Shown here piece after piece: positions 44,323 through 53,015 of a stretch of DNA of 64,000 bases. Position 1 is the stretch's first letter, and the number at the start of each line of letters is the position of its first letter. The notes beneath the pieces are model-generated. The model was given only the letters and a program-made list of their open reading frames with translations, was not told where the DNA came from and made no database searches. The stretch spans positions 1,302,710 through 1,366,709 of the forward strand of contig NZ_KI650979.1 in the NCBI RefSeq assembly GCF_000506985.1. The letters are read 5' to 3'. The translations under genes and the position numbers were made by a program. This DNA is from Advenella kashmirensis W13003 (lineage in GTDB: Bacteria > Pseudomonadota > Gammaproteobacteria > Burkholderiales > Burkholderiaceae_B).

Positions 44323-45933
44323 GTGTTTATGCTGGGTGCTCATCGTGTTACTGACGCGCTGCAACGCGCGGGTGTTAAAACAATCTTCAGTCTGTCGGGC
44401 AACCAGATTATGCCCATTTACGACGCTTGTATCGATGCGAATATCCGTATCGTTCATGTCCGGCACGAAGCGGCTGCCGTTTATATGGCGGATGCGTGGG
44501 CACAATTGACCGGCCAGATTGGTGTTGCATTGGTCACTGCAGCACCGGGTATTACCAATTGTCTGTCACCGGTGTTTTCTGCGCGGCTTGCAGAGAGTCC
44601 GATTTTGCTGCTTTCAGGCGATTCACCCATTTCTCAGGACGGCATGGGGGCGTTTCAGGAACTGGACCAGATTGGGGTGACAGAAAAGCTAGTAAAAAAA
44701 TCCTTGCGCCTGAGCCGTTCCGAAGAGATCGATCAAGACATCACATCTGCAATTACACTGGCGCTATCCGGCAGGCCCGGACCCGTTCACATCGCCATGC
44801 CGTTTGATCTGCTGCAGGAAAAAGTGGATATCGGCAAAGTAAAGCGAAGGCAAAAACCTTGCCGGGTTGTTCAGTCTCTTTTACAGGCCGATGCCCAGGA
44901 AATCACAGCGCGAATATCGAGGGCAGAACGACCATTGGTACTGCTGGGACCGATGAATAATGCAAGTCGATCGCCTGACTTAAGAAAGCAGGTATCAGAG
45001 CGCTTGCAAGCCCCACTTATTTGCATGGAAAGCCCACGCGGCCTGAAGGACCCGTCTCTTGGACATTTCCCGGAGGTACTGAAGAAAGCCGACCTGATCG
45101 TTCTGGTTGGAAAAACACTGGACTTCACTCTGGGTTTTGGTCGACCGGCGGGGATGAGTCCGGATGCAGAGATCATAGTCATCGATCCCGATGAAACAAT
45201 GATCGAACGCGCCAGGAACCTGTTGGGGACACGTTTGTATAAGCATGCGGTCGCAGATTCAGATGAAACATTGCGCAGTCTGGCTGATCTTGCATCTTCG
45301 CAGAATCGTCAGGCATGGCTGGATGAGGTGGATCGTGCCATTTCAAACAGGACACTGAAATCTTCGCCTGAAGATAATAGTGATAATCCCGGACCCGAAT
45401 CCATATGCCAGGCGGTTCAAAAAATATTGAATGATGCAGCAGACCCTATCCTGATATGCGATGGCGGAGAGTTCGGCCAATGGGCGCAGGCATTGTGCCA
45501 GGCGCCAACGCGTATTATCAACGGATTGTCTGGTGCTATTGGCGGCGCTTTATGTTATGCGGTCGCAGCCAGCATCGCTCGGCCCGAAGCGACGATTGTT
45601 GCCATGATGGGCGACGGCACGGCGGGATTTCATAGTACAGAGTTTGAAACCGCCGCAAGGGAAAAAGCCCGATTTATTGCCGTTGTCGGAAATGATTCCC
45701 GCTGGAACGCAGAGTATATGATCCAGATGCGAGAGTATGGTTCTGATCGATTGTATGGATGTACTTTGAGCGAAGAGGCTCGATACGATCAGCTGGCTTC
45801 TGCGCTTGGCGCTCAGGGTGCGTTTGTGGAGCGCGTGGATCAGCTGGACGAGATATTCGACAGCGCGGCCGGTAATCGTAGCGCGACGTGCATTAATATA
45901 AGGATGGAGGGAAAAGCAGCACCTGTTTTTTGA
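44323..45933 (+). CDS. thiamine-diphosphate-dependent enzyme (acetolactate synthase-like)
   Basis: A 536-residue ThDP enzyme with three domains: N-terminal PYR domain with cofactor-activating Glu49 in VRHEAAAVYMADAWA, central domain (about 190-320), and C-terminal PP domain with the Mg-ThDP motif MGDGTAGFHSTEFETAA ending in VGNDSRWN. Family members are acetolactate synthase, oxalyl-CoA decarboxylase, benzoylformate decarboxylase and similar. No acetolactate regulatory subunit is present, so a catabolic 2-oxoacid or 2-hydroxyacyl-CoA substrate is more likely than branched-chain synthesis. The start may be GTG 44323 (AAGG five bases upstream) or ATG 44329. Confidence 0.88.
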   Translation: MFMLGAHRVTDALQRAGVKTIFSLSGNQIMPIYDACIDANIRIVHVRHEAAAVYMADAWAQLTGQIGVALVTAAPGITNCLSPVFSARLAESPILLLSGDSPISQDGMGAFQELDQIGVTEKLVKKSLRLSRSEEIDQDITSAITLALSGRPGPVHIAMPFDLLQEKVDIGKVKRRQKPCRVVQSLLQADAQEITARISRAERPLVLLGPMNNASRSPDLRKQVSERLQAPLICMESPRGLKDPSLGHFPEVLKKADLIVLVGKTLDFTLGFGRPAGMSPDAEIIVIDPDETMIERARNLLGTRLYKHAVADSDETLRSLADLASSQNRQAWLDEVDRAISNRTLKSSPEDNSDNPGPESICQAVQKILNDAADPILICDGGEFGQWAQALCQAPTRIINGLSGAIGGALCYAVAASIARPEATIVAMMGDGTAGFHSTEFETAAREKARFIAVVGNDSRWNAEYMIQMREYGSDRLYGCTLSEEARYDQLASALGAQGAFVERVDQLDEIFDSAAGNRSATCINIRMEGKAAPVF

Positions 45934-46078
45934 ACATGAGGTGGCATATAGAACGTATCCGGGGATTTGAGCGTTTGCAGGAGCGCTATAATTGCATGAG
46001 TGTATCGGGGCTTTCTATGCGTACTCTATCTATCAAGCAGGAAAGTCGGCCATCTGCAATCAATATGAAAGTCCACAC

Positions 46079-47425
46079 GTGAACGCATTCCCTTTTTCTG
46101 AAAACGACCCCATTGTTTATGCCGCTCCGCCGCCGAAATCGTCGGATGTCGTGATTATTGGCGGCGGCATTATCGGGATAACAACGGCACTTTATCTTGC
46201 ACAGCATAACCAGTCGGTCACGGTGCTGGAGAAAGGCCGGGTTGCGGCCGAGCAGTCTTCACGGAACTGGGGGTGGATTCGCAAGCAGGGCAGAGATGAA
46301 GACGAATTGCCCATCATGATCGAAGCAGCCCGCCTATGGCCGCAATTGGCACAGGAATGTGGAGAAGAGATCGGCCTTCGGCAAACAGGCGTGACCTACC
46401 TGGCAAGCTCTGACAAGGAAATGGCCGAGTTTGAAGCATTCATGCAGATTGCTGCTGTGCATGATTTGGACACCCGGATTCTGAATCCTGGCGACGTTTC
46501 GAAGCAGATAAAAAACATGACGGGCACGTTCAAAGGCGCAATGATAACGCCATCAGATATGCGTGCAGAGCCGTCTCTGGCTGTTCCTGCCCTGGCCAGG
46601 CTGGCTCGCAGCAAAGGAGTAAGAATTATAGAGAACTGCGCGGCGAGGATGCTGGACATTGCAGCAGGACGAACCGCTGGCGTCTGGAGTGAGCAGGGGC
46701 ATATCGCAACGTCGGCCGTTGTTCTGGCAGGGGGCGCCTGGTCTTCACTCTTTTTGAGAAAGCACGATATTACCATTCCCCAACTGTCGGTTAAAGCGAC
46801 TGTCGCGGCAACACAGCCCATGCCGGAGTTTCATGACGGCGCCGCCGTCGAAAAGCATATTGCTTTTCGGCGCAGACTCGATGGGGGCTACACGCTGGCG
46901 CCCGCAGGTAGCCACCGGCTTTATCTGGGGCCGGACGCCTTTCGGCATGCAGCAAAATATTTTCCGGCTCTCAGAGCCGATCCGCTGGGAACCCGTTATG
47001 CATTTCGGGCGCCCCCCGGGTATCCCGACGGCTGGACGACGCCACGGGACTGGACGCCAGATGTGCCAGGTCCGTTTGAGAAAATGCGCGTACTTAACCC
47101 CGCTCCCGATGTGTCTGACCTCAAATCAATCGCGCATGGGTTTCAGCGACTTTTTCCACAAGCCGGGGAAGTTCGTTTTCAAAAATGCTGGGCCGGGATG
47201 ATTGATATCATGCCCGATACTGTCCCTATCGTTGATTGGGTACCCACGCATCCCGGTCTACTTGTTGCGACAGGGATGAGTGGCCATGGATTCGGTATCG
47301 GTCCGGGAATGGGTCGCGTTATTTCAAACCTGATCCTGGGAAACGAAACAGGGTACAACCTTCATCGCTTTCGCTTTTCCCGTTTTACTGATGGGAGTGC
47401 CATCCGGCTGGGGACGTCGCTTTGA
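46079..47425 (+). CDS. FAD-dependent oxidoreductase, DAO family
   Basis: A 448-residue D-amino-acid-oxidase/glycine-oxidase-like flavoprotein. The dinucleotide motif GGGIIG (residues 28-33) follows DVVIIGGG, with GRVAAEQSSRNWGWIRKQGRDE next, in which SSRNWG is the family-typical FAD contact. C-terminal FAD closure is TGMSGHGFGIGPGMGRV. The GTG at 46079 overlaps the stop of a 28-codon frame and gives a normal N-terminus; TTG 45992, behind a CAGGAG site, would add 29 residues. It may oxidise an amine or 2-hydroxy acid related to the neighbouring ThDP enzyme. Confidence 0.87.
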   Translation: MNAFPFSENDPIVYAAPPPKSSDVVIIGGGIIGITTALYLAQHNQSVTVLEKGRVAAEQSSRNWGWIRKQGRDEDELPIMIEAARLWPQLAQECGEEIGLRQTGVTYLASSDKEMAEFEAFMQIAAVHDLDTRILNPGDVSKQIKNMTGTFKGAMITPSDMRAEPSLAVPALARLARSKGVRIIENCAARMLDIAAGRTAGVWSEQGHIATSAVVLAGGAWSSLFLRKHDITIPQLSVKATVAATQPMPEFHDGAAVEKHIAFRRRLDGGYTLAPAGSHRLYLGPDAFRHAAKYFPALRADPLGTRYAFRAPPGYPDGWTTPRDWTPDVPGPFEKMRVLNPAPDVSDLKSIAHGFQRLFPQAGEVRFQKCWAGMIDIMPDTVPIVDWVPTHPGLLVATGMSGHGFGIGPGMGRVISNLILGNETGYNLHRFRFSRFTDGSAIRLGTSL

Positions 47426-47487
47426 ATACAAGGTCAGTAGGTGTGGCGTAAGACAACTGCCCTGGTCATGTAGCCTTCTCATCTGTC

Positions 47488-48459
47488 TCAATTGGCCTTA
47501 ATGCCGCTCTCCTTAATGAGCGTGGCCCATTTCTTCATGTCGTCGGCCAGCAATTTGCGGGCGCCGTCGATGCTCGAAGGTGCGGGGTCAAACGCCTCTC
47601 GGGTCATGCGTGCCTTCAGTTCCGGTTGATTCAGGCTGGCATTGAGCGTGCTGTTTAACTTTTCCAGAATGGGTTGCGGCGTGCCGGCGGGAGCAAATAC
47701 CATGAACCAGGTCTCAAAACGATAGTCCGGCAATCCCGACTCCGCGATTGTGGGAACCTCCGGCATGAGTGCAGAGCGTGCCGGGCCTGTTACTCCCAGT
47801 GCCCGCAATTTCCCGCCCTGCACCTGTGGCAGGGCGGCCGACAGGACGGGGAAACTCAACTCGACATGCCCGCCGACCGTATCTAACAGCGCCGGACCAC
47901 CGCCCCGATAGGGAATATGGGTGATGTCTGTTTTCGATATGGATTTGAATAATTCGGCCGCCATATGAAAGGTGCTTCCGGTGCCTGCCGAGCCATACTG
48001 AATTTTCCCCGGAGAGGCCTTGGCGTCGCGAATCAGCTCGCTGACGTTTTTGGCTGGCAGATCGTTGTTGACAACAAGCACATGCTGGGATGTCGCCACC
48101 ATGCCGATGGGAGCAAGATCGGCAAGCGTATCGTAGGGCATGTTCGGATATAGAGCGGGATTGATCGCCAGGGAGACCGTTTGCAGGCCTATGGTATATC
48201 CATCAGGTTTTGCCTTGCTGACCAGATCGACGCCGATGTTGCCGCCTGCGCCAGCCTTGTTTTCAATCACCAATGGCTGACCCAGAGCTTTTGCCCAATC
48301 ATCGGATATCAATCGGGCCGCTATATCCGCGCTTCCTCCCGGCGCATAGGGTACGACCAGTTTGACAGCGCGATCAGGAAAAGACTGCGCGTAACAGGTC
48401 AAGGGTAAAATCAGTGCAGTGGCTAACAGGAAGCGGCGCAGGCAGGATGGGTTATTCAT
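47488..48459 (-). CDS. Bug-family tripartite tricarboxylate transporter receptor
   Basis: A 323-residue receptor with signal peptide (FLLATALILPLTCYAQS), SFPDRAVKLVVPYAPGGSADIAAR, ENKAGAGGNIGVDLVSKAK, THIPYRGGGPALLDTVGG and FETWFMVFAPAGTPQPIL. Fourth Bug gene in the window, convergent with the FAD oxidoreductase and not linked to an operon. Its ligand is unknown. Confidence 0.93.
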   Translation of the reverse strand: MNNPSCLRRFLLATALILPLTCYAQSFPDRAVKLVVPYAPGGSADIAARLISDDWAKALGQPLVIENKAGAGGNIGVDLVSKAKPDGYTIGLQTVSLAINPALYPNMPYDTLADLAPIGMVATSQHVLVVNNDLPAKNVSELIRDAKASPGKIQYGSAGTGSTFHMAAELFKSISKTDITHIPYRGGGPALLDTVGGHVELSFPVLSAALPQVQGGKLRALGVTGPARSALMPEVPTIAESGLPDYRFETWFMVFAPAGTPQPILEKLNSTLNASLNQPELKARMTREAFDPAPSSIDGARKLLADDMKKWATLIKESGIKAN

Positions 48460-48485
48460 TGTGTTGTCTCCGTAAAATTATTCTA

Positions 48486-48561
48486 ATGTCATTAAATGGC
48501 TGGGTAATCCGCAAGCTTGTTCATTCTAGTTCGATTTCACAGGGACATCATGTCATTAAAT
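48486..48561. repeat. 12-bp direct repeat ATGTCATTAAAT
   Basis: Two exact copies (48486-48497, 48550-48561), 64 bases apart, lie in the 278-base gap between the Bug gene and the GST gene. Their placement, 27 and 91 bases before the leftward Bug ATG, would suit binding sites for a regulator; AT richness allows chance. Confidence 0.3.
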
Positions 48562-48737
48562 TTAATTCATTGTTTCCTGAATGGATGCAATGGATCACTT
48601 GCGGAGGATCGCATTATTCCACCTGAAACAATAAAGAAGTGTCCACAACGGCTATTCCGCTAAAAAGCGTTCGGTTCCATACTGTCGGCAAGGGCCGGGC
48701 ATGAGCCCGACCAACCAGTAGAAACAGGAACCGAGCC

Positions 48738-49355
48738 ATGAAAATCCATCATCACCCACTGTCCGGCCATTGTCACCGAGTGGTCCTTTTTGCTTCGCTG
48801 CTTGGCGTGGCGTACGAGCTGGTTGAAGTCGATCTGAAGTCGGGCGCCCACAAAACGCCCGGCTTTCTTGCCCTTAATCCATTCGGCCAGGTGCCGGTAT
48901 TGGAGGATGATGGTATCGCTATCGCGGACTCCAATGCCATCCTCGTCTACCTCGCCAAAAAAACAGGCCGGACTGACTGGTTGCCGGACGATGCGCTGGG
49001 GGCGGCAGCCGTGCAGCGCTGGCTGTCGGTCGCTGCCGGTGAGATCGCGTATGGACCGGCAGCGGCGCGATTGGTGACGGTATTTGGCGCAGGCTTTAAT
49101 GCAGACGAGGTCATCGCACGCGCGCATGTCATCCTCGACAGGCTGGAACGTCACCTGACAGCACGTGACTGGCTGGTTGCGGATCACCCGACCATTGCCG
49201 ATGTGGCTATTTATAGCTATGTCGCCCGGGCACCCGAGGGTAATGTCGACCTTTCTGTGTACGGTGCTGTCAGGGGATTCCTCGATCGCGTCGAATCCCT
49301 GCCCGGTTTTGTTCCTTTCGTGCAGACACCTGCAGGATTGTCCGCGAGCGCATGA
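48738..49355 (+). CDS. glutathione S-transferase family protein
   Basis: A 205-residue GST. N-terminal domain: [18 protein letters not shown], cis-proline in [12 protein letters not shown], and [13 protein letters not shown] for the glutamyl site. The C-terminal helical domain contains [19 protein letters not shown], the N-capping box motif. An AGGA lies upstream of the ATG. It is followed at 55 bases by a flavin-binding oxidase-like gene, suggesting a two-gene unit. Confidence 0.9.
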   Translation: MKIHHHPLSGHCHRVVLFASLLGVAYELVEVDLKSGAHKTPGFLALNPFGQVPVLEDDGIAIADSNAILVYLAKKTGRTDWLPDDALGAAAVQRWLSVAAGEIAYGPAAARLVTVFGAGFNADEVIARAHVILDRLERHLTARDWLVADHPTIADVAIYSYVARAPEGNVDLSVYGAVRGFLDRVESLPGFVPFVQTPAGLSASA

Positions 49356-49410
49356 ACGTTGCTCACGCGTACAAGTTTTTCTGCTGTGCTATCTACGAAG
49401 CGAGGCAAAC

Positions 49411-50355
49411 ATGAACAGAAAAAGGATGCCGCTACCCGCCTGGCATGAGGGCGAGAAGCGGATGCAGGAAATGGTCGGTGCGGCAGAAAAAATGGCCGTA
49501 GTCGGCCAACGTGTCATGCGCGATTTCATGCCGGATCAGCATCGCGATTTCTTTGCCCGGCTTCCGTTTGTCGTGCTGGGAAGCGTGGACAGCACGGGCG
49601 AGGCCTGGGCAACGTTTCTGGAAGGCCGGTCAGGGTTTATGTCATCACCAACACCAACGACGCTGGATATCGCGACACGTCCGAATCCTGTGGATCCTGC
49701 TGGCAAGGGACTGGCCGACGGCGCGCCCGTCGGACTGCTGGGTATCGAGCTGCATACCCGCCGTCGTAATCGCATGAATGGAGTCATGACAAATGTGAAT
49801 TCGGGGTTGCGCATTGAAGTTGATCAGAGTTTCGGCAATTGTCCCCGATATATACAATTGCGTGATTATGCATTCTCTCGGGATCCCGCTGTCGCGCCTG
49901 CCGAGCGGGCCGAAACACTTGCCAAGATTGACCCGGCGGCGCGGGCGCTGATCGAGGGCGCTGACACGTTTTTCGTTGCATCGTATGTTGATCGCGAAGA
50001 CCGTCGCCAGGTGGATGTGTCTCATCGCGGTGGCAGGCCCGGATTCGTGCGTGTTGCAAAAGACGGGACGCTGACGATTCCAGATTTCAATGGTAATCTG
50101 TTCTTCGCCACTCTTGGCAACATCTTGCTCAATGGCAAGGCAGGCCTGCTTTTTGTTGATTTTGAAACGGGCGGGATGCTGCAGATGACGGGTGATGCCC
50201 GAGTGCTTTTCGACTCGACCGACATTGCTGCGTTTCAGGGCGCGGAACGACTCTGGTCATTTCGGCCGCGCAAGATTGTTCGCCGACCAGCCGGACTCGC
50301 CTTGCGATGGCGTATGATGTTCAACAACATGTCCCCGGGGGAGTCGCCGGCCTGA
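49411..50355 (+). CDS. pyridoxamine-5'-phosphate-oxidase-like flavin-binding protein
   Basis: A 314-residue protein with the split-barrel FMN-binding fold of the PNPOx-like family: FFARLPFVVLGSVDSTGEAW, FFVASYVDREDRRQVDVSHRGG shown here by its VASYVDREDRRQVDVSHRGG core, PGFVRVAKDGTLTIPDFNG, and GNILLNGKAGLLFVDFETGG. GAGG precedes ATG 49411; the longer frame to 49165 overlaps the GST gene. Homologues are often fused to ferredoxin reductase domains; this one is not. Function is unknown. Confidence 0.8.
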   Translation: MNRKRMPLPAWHEGEKRMQEMVGAAEKMAVVGQRVMRDFMPDQHRDFFARLPFVVLGSVDSTGEAWATFLEGRSGFMSSPTPTTLDIATRPNPVDPAGKGLADGAPVGLLGIELHTRRRNRMNGVMTNVNSGLRIEVDQSFGNCPRYIQLRDYAFSRDPAVAPAERAETLAKIDPAARALIEGADTFFVASYVDREDRRQVDVSHRGGRPGFVRVAKDGTLTIPDFNGNLFFATLGNILLNGKAGLLFVDFETGGMLQMTGDARVLFDSTDIAAFQGAERLWSFRPRKIVRRPAGLALRWRMMFNNMSPGESPA

Positions 50356-50446
50356 TGATTATCCAGGCCTGACGAGTTCGGATTCTGGCCGGTGTCCCGG
50401 ACGTCGCCGGTCACATGAACAGCCCTGGCTCTATACGGAGAAAGCA

Positions 50447-51388
50447 ATGGATCGTTGGCAGGCGATGCGCATTTTTGTGAAGGTGGCGGAAACGCAAAGC
50501 TTCGCCAAAGCAGCCAGACAAATGCATATGAGCGCACCTGCAGTAACTCGCAGCATAGCGGCGCTTGAAGAACTGATCGGTGCGCGCCTGTTCGTGCGCA
50601 CGACCCGTTCTGTCAGGACCACTGAAGCCGGCAACCGCTACCTGGATGATTGTCGCCGAATCCTGAATGACATCGCCGAAGCGGAGGCCGCTGCTGCCGG
50701 GCATTATGCGAGACCGTCGGGAACCTTGACGATTACTGCTGCAGTCATGTTCGGACAGATGTATGTGCTTCCTGTTGTCACGGAGTATCTCGATGCTTAC
50801 CCTGGCATGCGCGCGCGTACCTTCTTTGTCGACCGGCCGGTCAATATCGTAGAGGAGGGTATTGACGTTGCCGTACGCATCGGCCATTTGCCCGACTCGG
50901 GTTTCACCGCGATTAATGTTGGTTCTGTGCGCCATGTGATCTGCGGATCGCCGGCATATCTGGAAGAGCACGGCATACCCGCAACGCCCGCAGATCTGAA
51001 GCACCACCGCCTGGTGACTTCCAACAGCGCCTGGGTGTCTCCGGAATGGCACTTTGCGGGCGGCGAGCAGGCAACCGTAGAGTCTGTCCTGCAGTGCAAT
51101 ACCAATGAGGCTGCGATCGCCACCGCAAAGGCGGGCTGGGGTTTGACACGGGTGCTGCACTACCAGATGCTACCCGCATTACGGGAAGGCGAGCTGCAAA
51201 TTGTACTGAGTGAGTTTGAGGAACCGCCGCTACCCATCCATGTGCTGTATCCCGAAGGCAGGCAGGCGCCGGCAAAAGTGCGGGCTTTCGTGGATTTGGC
51301 GGTGTCACGATTGCGTGAGCGTACGGCAGGGTTTCAGGCTACTGAATACGAAGCGTCACCGGTCAGCAAAAACAGAAAAAGCAAATAA
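50447..51388 (+). CDS. LysR-family transcriptional regulator
   Basis: A 313-residue LTTR with helix-turn-helix FAKAARQMHMSAPAVTRSIA followed by LEELIGARLFVRTTRSVRTT. The effector domain carries DVAVRIGHLPDSGFTAINVG. GGAG lies before the ATG. It is downstream of the GST and PNPOx-like genes on the same strand, which makes them likely targets, although the usual divergent layout is absent. Confidence 0.92.
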   Translation: MDRWQAMRIFVKVAETQSFAKAARQMHMSAPAVTRSIAALEELIGARLFVRTTRSVRTTEAGNRYLDDCRRILNDIAEAEAAAAGHYARPSGTLTITAAVMFGQMYVLPVVTEYLDAYPGMRARTFFVDRPVNIVEEGIDVAVRIGHLPDSGFTAINVGSVRHVICGSPAYLEEHGIPATPADLKHHRLVTSNSAWVSPEWHFAGGEQATVESVLQCNTNEAAIATAKAGWGLTRVLHYQMLPALREGELQIVLSEFEEPPLPIHVLYPEGRQAPAKVRAFVDLAVSRLRERTAGFQATEYEASPVSKNRKSK

Positions 51389-51393
51389 CAACG

Positions 51394-51864
51394 TTATCCC
51401 TGATTTTTGACAAACGCGGCAAGCTGATCAATCGTCGCCCCCCAGCCTTCCTGAAATCCCATGTCTTCGTGCTTGCGACTGTCGGCCGCATTTTTATGCA
51501 GCACCCGAGCAGAATACCGGGTACCCTGTCGCTCGGGTTCAAATGTAATAACTGCGGTCAGCGCCAGCCACGGTTCGATCGGCGCCCAGCCTTCCGCCAG
51601 CACGGTGGTGAACACAAGGCGCTTCTCGGGTTCGATCTCCAGAAAGCACCCTTCGAGATGCGGCTTGAACGGGCCGTCATCTTCGCGCATCTGTGTTTCA
51701 AAGCCGCCACCGGGCCGCAAGTCCAGTTTGATGACTTTGCATTCGATGGGGGAAGGGATCCACCATTTTTCCAGTTGCTTCGCCTCGCTCCAGGCCTTCC
51801 AGATGGTGGAAGCAGGTGCGGCAATGTAGCGGGAGATGGTCAGTTCAGGGATTTCAGTCGTCAT
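51394..51864 (-). CDS. SRPBCC/AHSA1-family protein
   Basis: A 156-residue START-like fold protein: ISRYIAAPASTIWKAWSEAK, LEKWWIPSPIECKVIKLDLR, RPGGGFETQM, and a closing GFQEGWGATIDQLAAFV. This is the Aha1 C-like/activator family that binds hydrophobic ligands; it is a common bacterial stress or regulator-linked protein. It is convergent with the LysR gene, ending 5 bases from it. Confidence 0.9.
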   Translation of the reverse strand: MTTEIPELTISRYIAAPASTIWKAWSEAKQLEKWWIPSPIECKVIKLDLRPGGGFETQMREDDGPFKPHLEGCFLEIEPEKRLVFTTVLAEGWAPIEPWLALTAVITFEPERQGTRYSARVLHKNAADSRKHEDMGFQEGWGATIDQLAAFVKNQG

Positions 51865-52144
51865 TTGGCTTGCCCTTAAATGTTTCGGCTTAATCCGCCT
51901 GATTGTAATCGTGAATGTTTTTAATAAAATCGTATATTTACAAATTTTTCAATTAAATCAGATGCTTCCGCGTGTACTGCTTGCTGAATCTGCATATAAA
52001 GGCTAATAATATGGCTTATTGACATAATGGACAAAGCACATTAGCATGTGTGACCAAATACTGGTAACGCATGCCTGCTTTTCCTGGCGCGAAGAACAGG
52101 AAAAACGCGCAGAGAAGATACTTAAATAGACCAAGGGGACAGAA

Positions 52145-52996
52145 ATGAAAAATACGTTTCGGAATGCAGCCATGGCCGTCGCGGCGACGGCACTCTGTTG
52201 TATGAACACGGCGGGGGCGGAAGAGCCCAGCCTGAAGTCGGTGCAGAACGGCACCGCAACAATCAGCTACTACGCACAGGGGAAGGGGCCGTTGGTACTG
52301 TTTATCGCATCAACAGGACGGGGCACTGAAGAGTTCGGGCCGCTGGCCGAGCGACTTGCTGAACGGGGTTATCGTGTATTGAGACCGGAACCGCGTGGCA
52401 TCGGCAAGAGTCAGGGGCCCATGGAAGGGGTGTCTTTCCATGACTTTGCAAAAGATTTCGCCGCGGTCATCAAAAATGAAGGAGATAAGGCTATCCTCGC
52501 GGGTCACGCGTACGGCAACTGGATCGCCCGCACGATCGCTTCGGACTTTCCTGAACTGGCCCGCGGCGTTGTGCTTGTCGCAGCAGGAGGCAAGAGCTGG
52601 CCAAAAGAACTGAGCGAGGCCATTACGATGATCAATGACCCGGCATCGACACGAGAGCAGCGCTTGGCAGGGTTAAGACTGGCGTTTTTCACTGAAGGCA
52701 GTGATCCGACACCATGGTTGGAGGGCTGGTATCAGCCGGTGACGAAAAGCCAGCGCGCCGCTCGCAAGCTGACGAATCGCGATGACTGGTGGGCAGGTGG
52801 TACAGTGCCCATGCTTGACCTGCAAGGCGGCGCCGATCCGTTTCGCTCTGCCGCGTCGCGAAATGAACTCAAGGATGAATTCGGAGATCGGGTCACCGTT
52901 AAAGTGATCGATCATGCAAGCCATGCCCTGCCGGCAGAAAAGCCTGTTGAGACGGCTGATGCCATCGCAGACTGGGCAGACAAGCTGAAAAAATAG
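52145..52996 (+). CDS. secreted alpha/beta hydrolase-fold protein lacking the serine nucleophile
   Basis: A 283-residue protein with a Sec signal peptide (AVAATALCCMNTAGA, cleavage near residue 25). The fold shows LVLFIASTGRGTEEFGPLAE, then the nucleophile elbow AGHAYGNW, where the usual serine is alanine (codon GCG). Asp (LQGGADPFRS) and His (DHASHALPAEKP) are in place. AAGGGGA precedes the ATG. The loss of the nucleophile suggests a non-hydrolytic role, or use of another residue, as in some GHAxGN-type relatives. No neighbours suggest a pathway. Confidence 0.85.
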   Translation: MKNTFRNAAMAVAATALCCMNTAGAEEPSLKSVQNGTATISYYAQGKGPLVLFIASTGRGTEEFGPLAERLAERGYRVLRPEPRGIGKSQGPMEGVSFHDFAKDFAAVIKNEGDKAILAGHAYGNWIARTIASDFPELARGVVLVAAGGKSWPKELSEAITMINDPASTREQRLAGLRLAFFTEGSDPTPWLEGWYQPVTKSQRAARKLTNRDDWWAGGTVPMLDLQGGADPFRSAASRNELKDEFGDRVTVKVIDHASHALPAEKPVETADAIADWADKLKK

Positions 52997-53015
52997 CGCG
53001 CATCCAGGCCAAGTA

